From assembly GCA_000226015.1 (NCBI GenBank), contig JH153375.1:54360-97007 (forward strand): 42,648 bases of DNA. The letters run 5' to 3'. The notes under the pieces are model-generated. The model ran no database searches and was not told where the DNA came from. It worked only from the letters and a program-made list of their open reading frames with translations. The DNA comes from Mnemiopsis leidyi. Lineage: Eukaryota; Ctenophora; Tentaculata; Lobata; Bolinopsidae. The position numbers and the translations under genes were made by a program. Every line of letters starts with the position of its first letter. The stretch's first letter is position 1. Below are positions 20,965-31,602 of this stretch, piece after piece.

Positions 20965-23900
20965 TTCATATTACCACAAACCTGATCAAGGAACGTAAAA
21001 TGGACAATAAGGCTGTTGCACATTACCTCAGTTGTATCTTCGGCACTCAAATTGCAATTTGAACGTACATCTAACCGAAATCACCCCTCTTGTAAGAATG
21101 TAACATTTTAGGCCATGCATTAGGTTTAATCGAAGATGAAATATCATATCAATTTGACTTTGAGGTGTTTTGTTTTAGAATACTTAGCAATCTTATATAA
21201 ACGCCGTCTTTTCTGTTTTGCATTTTTCTGGAAAACCTCAATCCTCATGACGCTTATCGTTTAAACTGATTAAATTTCAAAACCCATGCTTTTGTGATCG
21301 TTTGCATCAGTCTCAATTGAGTTTGAGGAAAAATTTGGTTGGGTTTCAAATATGTACAAAGAACGATTTATACGCCGTATGGTACTGTTCCTGTTTCTTT
21401 TGCATTTTCCAACATTTACATTGTCATTTACGTAACCGTAACGTATTATGCATAATGAATAATGATTAAGAATCCTTTAAAGCATAACTTTTGCTAAGCC
21501 CTGATTTGTGTTCTGTTGCCGCAATAACAAGATGTTATCCATATTGTTCAAATAGCCAACCTTAAGTACTATTCCTGGTGCCAGAAAAATGAAATGAATG
21601 AAAAAGAAACAATTGGGATTCAATTAATTGTAAGGATAATATCTTAGGAGAAACAACGTTAATTTATTAAGACCGCATTGTGACAGCATTGTCTCGCCGC
21701 AACGTGATTATGATATATAGTCGTACTTTCAGAGTTCACGGTGGTAATTATTAAAGGAAAGATATTCGGAACAGTCAACAGTATCTATAATTCCGTCTTG
21801 CGCTGATACTAAATACATGTTTAGGGGTTACGATAAATGAGATTTGTTGAGTCTTATCCACCATGTTCCTATCGTACACCTAGTCCAGTTCCTCTAATTT
21901 CATTTTGTGTATCACTATATCATATCTTTCTTTGTGTATTAAGAAAGAAGATTGATGCCGCAATAATTGCTGCAGACGCTTATTCTGCTGGTTTCTATCG
22001 TCATTTTCATGGTCTACTGGTACACGACAGTCCGCCTGTATCAAGACAGTTGGTACCGTACATTTTTGTGTATTTCCTGTACTTTGCTGTACTGGCGCCA
22101 TCTCTTTCTGCCATGCATTTTTCACGACCTGATCGATACCCTAGTATTTCTGACATGTTTCTTTATAAAGCGTGATTAAACTTTAAGTTCGAGTGTAACT
22201 TCGACTTTTGGCAGTATCTCTGCGGGCAGTTCTTCCTAATGATGGCACACATTCTTATCGTCCGATTAGGGTTTGATAGGATGGTTCAAAAGTAGTTTCT
22301 GTAATTCTTCCAGGCATACACTCATATTTTTAAAACCACAAATGATGCTTTTTTGCTACGGATTCAAGACAAATTGACAAAAGGTTGCTAAGTTATATTG
22401 AAAAATGCTGTTGCGTGGAGACAGAACCAATGAATCAAATAAAGGCCTCACTTATTGGTTGATAAAAGTCATAAATTTAGGAATTGTTCCATCGACGCAA
22501 GCTTTAAGATTTTTAATTAAAACGGAGAAGGTCCCGAAATCATCGGAGTGTTACTGTTAGGGCATTGTCATCATTTGACTGACGTTAGGCACTGTCTTCA
22601 TTTGACTGACGTTAGGCACTGTCTTCATTTGACTGACGTTATGATCCAACTGATTATAGAGAATTCTCGCTCTTACAAAAGTTCATAAATGGCATTAGTG
22701 ACCAACACTAATAGAACAAAGTCCAATTTCCAGTAGTAGTCTTGTCTTCATACGATAATTAGCACATAATTAGTCGGGGACAGCTTTGAGGTCAAGGTAC
22801 TTGGGACCTGCTTGTGGATGAGCCGATTATCAACGATACTATTTTTATACTATTGTAAATTTTGAGCGTGGCGTGATAGCAGCCACACGTGGCACCCGGT
22901 AATATTGGCTGTTGGAAGTTTTAACTGGAAAAGTAACCTTTGTTTATACTGGTCTTAATTTGAAAGTAGAAACTTTACAACTTTTATCTCACATAGTCTA
23001 TTGTGTGGACATTGTACTATTGTTGGGATAACTGTGACAAACCACAACTACGTTGTGCGACAAAGTCAGAATTTTTTTCAGAAAACAGTTTTCGACCGCT
23101 TCGTTTCAACTTCAAGAGTTTTGTGATTCCTTCACACTTCATAACGTTACAGTACAATATATTGTTAGTGAAATGAGCTGTTAGATTTAGCTGTGGCAGC
23201 TGATAATTTACAGTTTCGTCTTACTGAGGCTTACAATACAAATTATACATTTTTGTATGTAATTGGGTTTGATGATCTTAGCTCAAGTTTCAAATTTGAA
23301 CAGTAAAACCTGAACATGCAAATGGATTTGAACATTGTGCAGTGTGGCGGAAAACAAAGACAAAAGAACAAAAATTACAAATTATCGTTACCTTCTCTGC
23401 GTGTGCTGTAAAACTTCGGCGTGTTCTTTTATGATGCTGTTTCCACTTATGAGCACTTATTATGAGGTATTGTTCTGTTTTGTACCTTTGTGCCTTTGCT
23501 AACTTCATGTATAATTGGTCAGGTAGGCTTTTAAGTGGTGAGAAGTAGCCGCCATTTAGAACAAGGATAGCTTAAGTTAATCTCAGATAATAAAGATGTG
23601 TTGTTAATAGGGCTTGGCAGTATTTTGAGTTTGAATTTGCAAATCAGACAGATTTATCTTTTTTGGAACTTTTAAGTTGATTGATGTGATGGTATTATTT
23701 GAAAAGACCCCTGTTTAACTTTTGAGAGCGACAACGTTGTGAGATCAACGTTCTGAGCACTTCTGAAAACTACTAATGAGAACCGGTTTTTCTCTATGTC
23801 AGCAAGCTAAGTCTGCTTGAAATTAAATGCAAGGACGTCTCCGAGATCATTTTTCTGTTATTTACATTGAACTGAAAAATTAGCTTTAAATAAGATCGGC

Positions 23901-26390
23901 CATCAAAGTGGGGAGACCAGGAAAATACGGCGGCACCCCTCCGCATGCATTCCAATTGCGCGACCACCGCCTCTTACTAACACTAGAAAGATCATTCTTG
24001 TTTATTTGGTCGCCTGTCTTCCTACTGCATGAGAGATCTTTTAAAGATAAAACAAAGAAGCGTCTTAGTTAAAATTTCTGAGGCTTATCTGTGATCTGGC
24101 TTTAAGTCTACGAGTACAGAGTACGACGGCCCAATTTCTGCGAATAATTTGAATTGATGCCACTTGTGCTGCCAACTAACGTGGAAGCAACGTGACTTGT
24201 CGTCACGAGGCCATGTTTATCAGGTTAATGGCATTGTCTAAATACGCTGGAATCGCAGGCAGGACTGCCTACGATAATACGATTACAATTCAAAGTAGGA
24301 CGAAAGTACTGGCATTAAAGTTTTAAATTACATAATCATCGCGGTCAAATCACTCTTCCAAGGATCATTAAATTGCTAGTTACAGCTATAGGAGTGCCGG
24401 ATTTAGTCTCACGCTAATCCTTAGGAACTGCTCGCTATTTAAGCATAGTAATTTTTCTTTCAAGTGTTTAATTTTTTACGGTTATGAATACGCTTGTCAC
24501 TGCAGGGCCAAAAGCCTCTTGTTTTTGTCGGATCTCAAATTGGAGAGACATATTTAAATAGTACTAGTACTATAGTAGTCTGATATTGATACTTGATAGA
24601 GCTAATGTGGAACTTGAGACATTGACATGCAAATTGCATTCTTTCACTCTCTATAATAAGTTGGACTGCAACGTCGCATGCAAATAATGGTCCATTGAAT
24701 TTTGTTTCCTAACATATTTCCAGTGAACGGGTTCGGAATAACAAGATATAACAATCTTTAAACAGTGCTTGAGGAAGAAATCGGCGTTTTAAACTTTGTT
24801 CAGGTATTGTCAAACCCGAAATTTAATTTCTTTCTCTAACCATTCATCCTCTATTATTCATGGTTTTGTGTAAATATTCTACCATTATTTCTAAAGCCAG
24901 ATAGGAGTTATGCTAATTTTTCAATCGTCCTTTTCTTTGAAGCTTTTGGTCGAGTTTTTACGCAGCGCTTCATTTCTTTTTTATGTTCAGCCTTCGGGCT
25001 GCGTCTGAATTACAGCAATGACATGGTGAATGGTCGCTATCTCTTGAAGAGCTGGGATTTTCCGATTAACACACCCTGTCCCAGTAGACTTCGGTTACGT
25101 GACAAATTGACAGCACCCCTTAAGTTTAACTGCCGTTGAAGAAAATCGACCTTTCATCAATTCATATCGCAAATTCGCATGGGCAATTACTGCTATACTT
25201 AGAGTAACTCAAGCTTTGAAACTGTAACTTAATAGACTGAAACCTGGCTTTTAATTCAGAAATGAATTTGTCATACGGCATTGAAAAAAGTTTTCTGATC
25301 ATGTAACATGTCTTTACATATTTATTACATTTCACAATTAAGTTTGTTAGCTCAAGTTAAAACATTATTGCCTGGCGACGGCAGACGCTTTTTTCTCCTA
25401 TTTGTTTTATTGTTTAGCACAGCGATAAATCATATGTTACTCATAGTAAAGATGCCCATTTTAACTCTTCGGCCAGCACACACACAAGCTTATCACAAAC
25501 CAGGGATCTTTCCCACTCTTCCACCACACACTCCCTTTCACTTAAAGCTAACACATTAGAAATGTACAACTTATAGTACAACGCCTCCATCCAGTAAACA
25601 CCACAATCACACCAGGAGAAAAGAGTGCAGATAGTTAGCCACAGAGTTGATGGTCCAGCTGCGACCTGCTCGGAACTACAGAGTTCAGCCAACATCCACC
25701 TTTGTTTCCTTTGTTTATTCGGACACGAGTGATCATGAGGGGCCGAACGTTCGTCCTTGTTTCCTCATTCATATAGCGGCATTGTGGTGATTATATCGAA
25801 CGTTTATGAATTAACCGGATAATCTCATTGATAGATCTAAAAAACCTATCAGCCAAGGCTCCAGTAGGTCATGAGCCGCCAGATCATTATTTATTAGTTC
25901 TTTATTTATGTGCTGGCTTCGTTTTACTTAACCATTTTTCTCGTCTAATTTGAGCCATTTTGCGATACCTCGTAACGTTTAATAGTTATTAATTATCCCT
26001 TCTAAGAGTGCCAATTTTCAATTTTCTCATAGATATTTTTCTTGCCATCATTTTTATGTATGTAACCTCATTTTATCTGAATCCGCTCAAATTTTCAACC
26101 GGATATTAATCATAAAAGGTGTAAAACAGATCTGGTTAAATTATATTGGACAGATGGGGGAAACAGGACAGATTAATTTGATTTTATGAAATAGAGGTGG
26201 TCTAATCCAAATGTCACTTATTGTTAACCTTATTTACTTGTAACAACGACGAGATGTATTTTCATCGGTTTTATGTCAAAAATTAGATCGAATCAAATTG
26301 ACGATTATTATTTTTATCTTCGCAATATTCGGTTTTCATTTACTTCTCAGTCCGTGTATAAATTTTCGTTTATCAATGACTACACTATTA
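20965..26390. other. Non-coding stretch upstream of SLC4A11-like gene
   Basis: About 5.4 kb with no supported exon. It includes the 27-bp repeat at 22561-22641 and a lone hairpin-like CAGCCTTCGGGCTG near 24987, similar to the cloverleaf tips. The rest is AT-rich unique sequence. The transporter promoter should lie at its right end, but no TATA box is convincing. Confidence 0.45.
22561..22641. repeat. 27-bp minisatellite, three copies
   Basis: Three copies of a 27-base unit starting GGCACTGTCTTCATTTG; the first copy differs at a few positions. Confidence 0.96.
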
Positions 26391-26432
26391 CAGGGCTAAG
26401 AAACAACATGACTTGAAGTTGAAAACAGCACC
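26391..26432 (+). promoter_or_regulatory. 5' leader with splice acceptor and two-codon uORF
   Basis: ACTACACTATTACAG ends at 26393 and looks like a 3' splice site 39 bases before the start codon. An upstream ATG ACT TGA at 26408-26416 forms a minimal uORF that could damp translation. The main start is in a strong context (CAGCACCATGG). Confidence 0.5.
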
Positions 26433-29135
26433 ATGGTAAATAATCAAGCAGAAAAAGAAAACCACTTAGCAAACGGACAAGGAAATACCTACGTAGCAGC
26501 CAACCATGCAGCCAACGGGCAAGGAGCCAACAGCCAAGAGGACAACAATCACGTGACCAAGGAGCAGGAAATCCCTGTATCCAGTAACGGCGGTCCTCCG
26601 AACAGGACAATAGAAGACAGTCTGGTAAAACAAGGCACCTTGCAGGACATCTTCACAGACGAAGACAACATGGACATGGATGATGTTGAAGTCGAGGTCA
26701 AATCTCCGCTGTCACCAGTATCCCCTTTCGGTCAGTTCTCCAAGATTCTGGCCGTCAAAACCTTGGCGGTCAAATGGAGAAAGAAAGCCGTCAAAAAGAA
26801 CCACTTGAACATGGCTTTCTCTGATTCCCCTCACCTTCCCCAAGTCGACGCTTGCCATGCGATGTACTGGACAAAGAGACGATCTGTACCTCTAAAAAAC
26901 TACCACGATGAAGCCCGGGCGGAGAAAGACATCTCCAAGTTTCTGGAGAACCCCGTTGTTCTGTTCAAAGTAAAGGGTCAGCAGTGGAAAGACATTGCAC
27001 GTGAGATGCTCGAGAACATCAAGATACTAAAACCAAGCATGGCCCTGAACGTGGAGAGAGCCTACAGCTGCCTCATGAGCAGTGCAGGGGATTACACCAT
27101 ACCAGAGTTGGTCCAGGGTCTCATCTACAACCACAATGCTGACATTATCTGCGAACAGAGCTTCGTCGTGGTACTCGGATCCACACCTGCCGTTCAAGAA
27201 ACACAAACATCGTTTGCGGTCCTGAAGAATTCTGTGAACCTTGGGGCACAGATGAGTGAAGTCAAGATGATCTGTATGATCCTATCTCCAGTTAAAAGCA
27301 AGCAAACCAAGTCCGGTATCGAGGTAGGACGGACCTACACCACCCTCCTTTCCGATCTGGAGCTAAGGAGGAGACTGCTAGACAGCAAGAGTCCGGCTGA
27401 GTTCGCCTCCATAGTCAAGGAGGGGTGTACCCGAGTGATGGACAAGCACACCGAGCTTTACAAGCAGGAGAAGGAGATGGAGCACGAGGAGGTGGTGGGG
27501 AAACAGAAAGGGTCTCCCGTCAAGAACTTCTTAAAGAGCATCATGCCGCCAGGAAAACTCCTCTTGAACGACATCAAGAGGAGGAAAAAGCACTACATTT
27601 CAGATTTCACGGATGGATTGGACAGTTGGAGGTCGATCAAAAAATACACAACCTCGATAATCTTCCTGTATTTCACATTGCTGCTGCCAGTCATGGCCTT
27701 CGGAGTCCTCAATTCGTACAACACGGACAAGGAGATCGAAACTAGAAAAGGAATTTTGGCCCAGGCTTTTGGTGGCATAATATTCGCCTTGTTTGCCGGT
27801 CAGCCTCTCTCCGTGGTCCAAACAACTATCCCTATCGTTTTGTTCATAAAACTGGTTCACACGTTCAGTGATGACTTGTTTGAAGTGGACTTTATGACAT
27901 TCTACACTCTTGTCGGTCTTTGGAACGGTTTCTTTCTCATAGTCTATGCATTCACAGGGGTAAGTCAGATAATGGCATACTGTTCCAGATCCACTGAGGA
28001 AATAGTCGGCATCTTCACATCCATAGCCTTCATTGTGGACAGTATGAAGTACGTGAGCAAGCAGTTTGATACACACTGGTGTGACGTAGGGGACGATTGT
28101 AAGTACCCAAACAGGAGCGTTGCTCTAGCGGTTTTCATCGTTACATTTGGGACACTCTTTATAGCGGTGCAGATCTATAACTTCAAGTGGAGCCCCTTTC
28201 TCAGCTCAGGAAAGAGAAAGTTAGTGGCGGAGTATGCGCTACCTTTCTCTGTCCTCGTCATGTCACTAATAGGGTCATATTTTATGAAAGATCTTAAATT
28301 AGAGACATTCACAGACGATAAATATGAAATGGAACCCGAGGTCTACAGTCCGTTTAAATACAAAGCGATGAAGTTCTATGGTTGTTCAGAAGAAGACGAC
28401 GAAGGACACACATGTAAGTCTATTAACGCAGCGTGTTTTATAACAAGTGCAGCTCTGGGATTTATAGTCTCAATGCTATTCTTTGTAGAGGCTAATGTGG
28501 CAGCAAGCATGGTTAATAACCCTCACAACAAGCTCAAGAAGGGCTCCGCTTACCACCTTGACATGTTGACCACAGCGGTCATCAACATCATCCTCAGTGT
28601 GTTTGGTCTGCCCTGGATGCACGCATGTCTCCCCACTTCTCCCATGCACGTGCGAGGTCTAGCTGATATAGAAGAGAAAGTAGAGCTGGGATATGTGAAG
28701 GAGATAGTGGTGAGTGTGAGAGAGACGAGGTTAACAACTCTCATAGCTAACATCCTGGTCTTCATCTCGCTTCTTCTCATACCCGTACCTCTGAAGTACA
28801 TACCAATACCAGCTCTCTACGGAGTCCTCCTCTTCATCGCCATTTCCTCTCTCTCGGACTTTCAACTCTGGGAGAGAGTCCTGCTCATGCTCACCGAGCA
28901 AACCCTCTACCCGCCCATACACTACATCAGGAAGGTACCCCAGAAAGCTGTTCATACCTTTACCGCCCTTCAGCTTCTTCAACTAGGGGTGCTCTGTGCC
29001 CTGTCATTCTCTGGGGTACCCTACTTGAAGATGCTCTTCCCCTTCATTATCATAGCCCTGATTCCCATCAGAAAGTTCTTGATACCAAAAGCAATTCATG
29101 AAGATCATTTGGAGGCACTGGATGGGTCACATTAG
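26433..29135 (+). CDS. SLC4A11-type bicarbonate-transporter-family protein, intronless
   Basis: A single 900-aa frame aligns along its length with SLC4A11 of vertebrates, a plasma-membrane H+/OH-/NH3-linked transporter once described as a borate transporter. Residues 1 to about 395 are the cytoplasmic domain with a low-complexity Asn/Gln-rich start; about 105-375 correspond to the band-3-type fold. The membrane domain starts after DFTDG (about 390) with IIFLYFTLLLPVMAFG, then FALFAGQPL, FYTLVGLWNGFFL, STEEIVGIF, SMLFFVEANVAASMVN, VFGLPWMHACLPTSPMHVRG and VRETRLTTL. It ends FIIIALIPIRKFL, then a short tail ending DGSH. The usual long extracellular loop has an N-glycosylation site (PNRS). No frameshift or stop is present, so the gene appears functional. 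Lack of introns in a family normally rich in them is unusual and suggests a retrocopy or intron loss. Confidence 0.97.
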   Translation: MVNNQAEKENHLANGQGNTYVAANHAANGQGANSQEDNNHVTKEQEIPVSSNGGPPNRTIEDSLVKQGTLQDIFTDEDNMDMDDVEVEVKSPLSPVSPFGQFSKILAVKTLAVKWRKKAVKKNHLNMAFSDSPHLPQVDACHAMYWTKRRSVPLKNYHDEARAEKDISKFLENPVVLFKVKGQQWKDIAREMLENIKILKPSMALNVERAYSCLMSSAGDYTIPELVQGLIYNHNADIICEQSFVVVLGSTPAVQETQTSFAVLKNSVNLGAQMSEVKMICMILSPVKSKQTKSGIEVGRTYTTLLSDLELRRRLLDSKSPAEFASIVKEGCTRVMDKHTELYKQEKEMEHEEVVGKQKGSPVKNFLKSIMPPGKLLLNDIKRRKKHYISDFTDGLDSWRSIKKYTTSIIFLYFTLLLPVMAFGVLNSYNTDKEIETRKGILAQAFGGIIFALFAGQPLSVVQTTIPIVLFIKLVHTFSDDLFEVDFMTFYTLVGLWNGFFLIVYAFTGVSQIMAYCSRSTEEIVGIFTSIAFIVDSMKYVSKQFDTHWCDVGDDCKYPNRSVALAVFIVTFGTLFIAVQIYNFKWSPFLSSGKRKLVAEYALPFSVLVMSLIGSYFMKDLKLETFTDDKYEMEPEVYSPFKYKAMKFYGCSEEDDEGHTCKSINAACFITSAALGFIVSMLFFVEANVAASMVNNPHNKLKKGSAYHLDMLTTAVINIILSVFGLPWMHACLPTSPMHVRGLADIEEKVELGYVKEIVVSVRETRLTTLIANILVFISLLLIPVPLKYIPIPALYGVLLFIAISSLSDFQLWERVLLMLTEQTLYPPIHYIRKVPQKAVHTFTALQLLQLGVLCALSFSGVPYLKMLFPFIIIALIPIRKFLIPKAIHEDHLEALDGSH

Positions 29136-31602
29136 CAATACTTTTGAGCGCAGAGCAATGACACAGACCTGGGGACACCGCAAAACTTGCAACCGTAAAA
29201 AGTTTTATGCCCCATTGCATTATCAGACCGGGTGTAATCATTTTAAAGTCCGTGACTTTTAAATTTATCAATTTTTTAGCTATTTTAGGAAAAATTAACT
29301 CACTATACACACAAGAAATATTTCATTTGGTTATTGATATTACTGGAATTAGTATCGATAGGGTTAGTTTAGAATTCATTTATAATTCATTTAGAATTCA
29401 TGTATGATTTCTATCACAGAAATCAATGCCCATTTAAGTATCGATGCCTATTTAAAGAATTTACAGAATCTGCAATTGCATGAATGAAGATTGAAATCCA
29501 TCTTTATTTGAGAGAATGATTTTTCATAAAACAAATATGAGAATGTTTTTCTTTGATTTATAGACTATATTAAAACTTGGATAAATCAATCCACAACTCC
29601 CGAGTCCCGGGGTGAAACTAGCCGTGCAGATGATATCGATTCAAAATTTGTTTGGTTTATCATGTACTCCTTCTAAAAATCGAAAATGAAGAAGAACAGC
29701 TCACTGCTCAGATTAACGGATATTTTACTTCAATTAGTTTCGGGTTGGATGAAAAGTACAAAACCTGTTACAGGGCAGTTGGGTGCAACGATTTTCAAAT
29801 ACACTTACAAAAAGAGTGAAAAATGATCTTCAGCCTATTTGTATTTTAGTTGTTAATGTCAGTTGCTAATACAATTTTAACTAAAGTAAGTTGCTAATAC
29901 AATTTCACTAACGGACTCGGCGTTTCCATAGCAATCGAGCTAAAGCTCTCGTGCCGAAACAACCGATTTGTCACTGGTAGCGTTGATGTAATGATGTAAC
30001 CCTTCATTTATCAATTAGACATTTGATTGCGTCCATCGAATCTAGCCATAAGGCAAAAATTTGGACCTTATGCATGCGTGATCTTTGTTCAGACATTAAA
30101 GCTAGTCCTCTCGGTCATGATTTTTCAATCAGTGATTTGTAAGTTGCTTCTAAAGTCATAACAATTCACTTAATTTCACGATATTTTTGAAGACTATGTT
30201 GACGAAATATTAAAACTTCGGTGGAAGTCGAGGAGGCGAATTCAAGCTATTATTGGCTAACTGTAAACAACATAGGACGTTTAAGTCGGACCGATTGCAT
30301 GCCGACATATAAAAAGTGTGCCTAAATCCCACGACGGGATGGGTCGTGTCGGCGTGCAATGGGTCCTGTAAAACATCCTATGTTGTTAACAGTTAGCCAA
30401 TAATAGCTTGAATTCGCCTCCTATTAACAATTTAAGGCATGGCTGGTTAAAATTAAAAATGATGACATGGTGTTTGGGAGTTTTAATCATAATTCAGTGA
30501 CACCACTTGAAGTGAACTTGAGGAATTCTTAATCAACCCTACGACCGATCCTTAATTGGACTGATGTTTAAAACTGTCCGCTAAACAAATAAGTAGAAAA
30601 ATTATTGAAGGTCATAAGTTGCAAAACGAAATGGATCACAGTATCATTATTTTTAAAATCACACATTACTAATCACGTTGCTCATCGATCATCATTTTAA
30701 GTGCATATATGTAAATATGCATTTATATGAAAATTTAACCACTTCTAGATGAAAGAAAAGCACAAACCGAGAAAGTGCATCGCCATTCCCTAAATTCCGA
30801 CGCGTCCTTCAATTCTAATTCATGGAATAACACGTGATACTGCCTCTTCTCTTTACGGTTAAATATCCTTAGAAAACCTCAATAAGTCAATAATTTAAGT
30901 TCATGTTTTAGTCAGGCACTCTCAAGGTCACACGGGACAGTGAATAACTGTAAACGTTAACCATTAGAGACTGTCTAACACCATCAACCACCAGGGATAG
31001 GGCAACCTAGACAGGATAATCGTCCCTCCCCCTAACAGCATTAATAGCAGACTGCAGAAACGGACCAGTCGGGCTTCTTGTAGAGTAACAATATCTAAAC
31101 CAAAACACAAACACGTGGTTCTGAAAAATTCAATCATGTGGTTTTATTGCATATGAGCTATAAGTTAGTATAGGCTATTGGGTAAGTTGTTGCCATGTTA
31201 TCATGAAAAGATTCACAAACCACGTGCCTCGCAGTTCTCATATGGACTAGCAAGTGTCATCAAACTCTTAAAAGTAGTGAGGCGGGAGTAATGACCAAAC
31301 CGTTAAATCTGGCAGAATTTCAGTCTTTCATTATTCGCTCAAACTTTCAGTGGCAAATGAATTATGAAATGACATCACACTGAACTGATCTTAGAAAATG
31401 CTCTGGGCCTCAATATTCATGCGCACGCACGCACCGCGTCGCGTACTCACGTGACATTCTTATTCGGTGAAAAATCGCGCCCGCAACATCAAAATGTCAC
31501 CGCGCGTTACGTTTTCAGTAACGATTTGCCACTACCTTGCTGCAAAACCAGCTTCTTGTTCCTCACATAACAAATCCGTGCTTTTCCAGGACTGGACTAT
31601 GT
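29136..31602. other. Intergenic region, SLC4A11-like to dsRNA-binding gene
   Basis: The convergent 3' ends of two genes face this 2.5-kb region. It holds the long inverted repeat at 30232-30421 and no recognised exon. An ATTAAA at 29569-29574 is a possible variant poly(A) signal for the transporter; no AATAAA is near. Confidence 0.45.
30232..30421. repeat. 190-bp long inverted repeat
   Basis: Both ends read GGAGGCGAATTCAAGCTATT inward, and the arms stay paired for about 47 bases with one mismatch, then imperfectly through GCATGCCGACA (left) and GCACGCCGACA (right) to a short central loop. No coding frame. It is either a foldback MITE or the source of a long hairpin RNA. Confidence 0.9.

Noticed and set aside
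21837..22179. Overlapping plus-strand frames with hydrophobic residues, possibly a small membrane protein
   Set aside because: Neither frame matches a family, neither has a convincing start with splice support, and hydrophobic stretches arise easily in AT-rich DNA.
27600..28076. 158-codon minus-strand frame inside the transporter gene
   Set aside because: Antisense shadow of the SLC4A11-like frame with no family resemblance.
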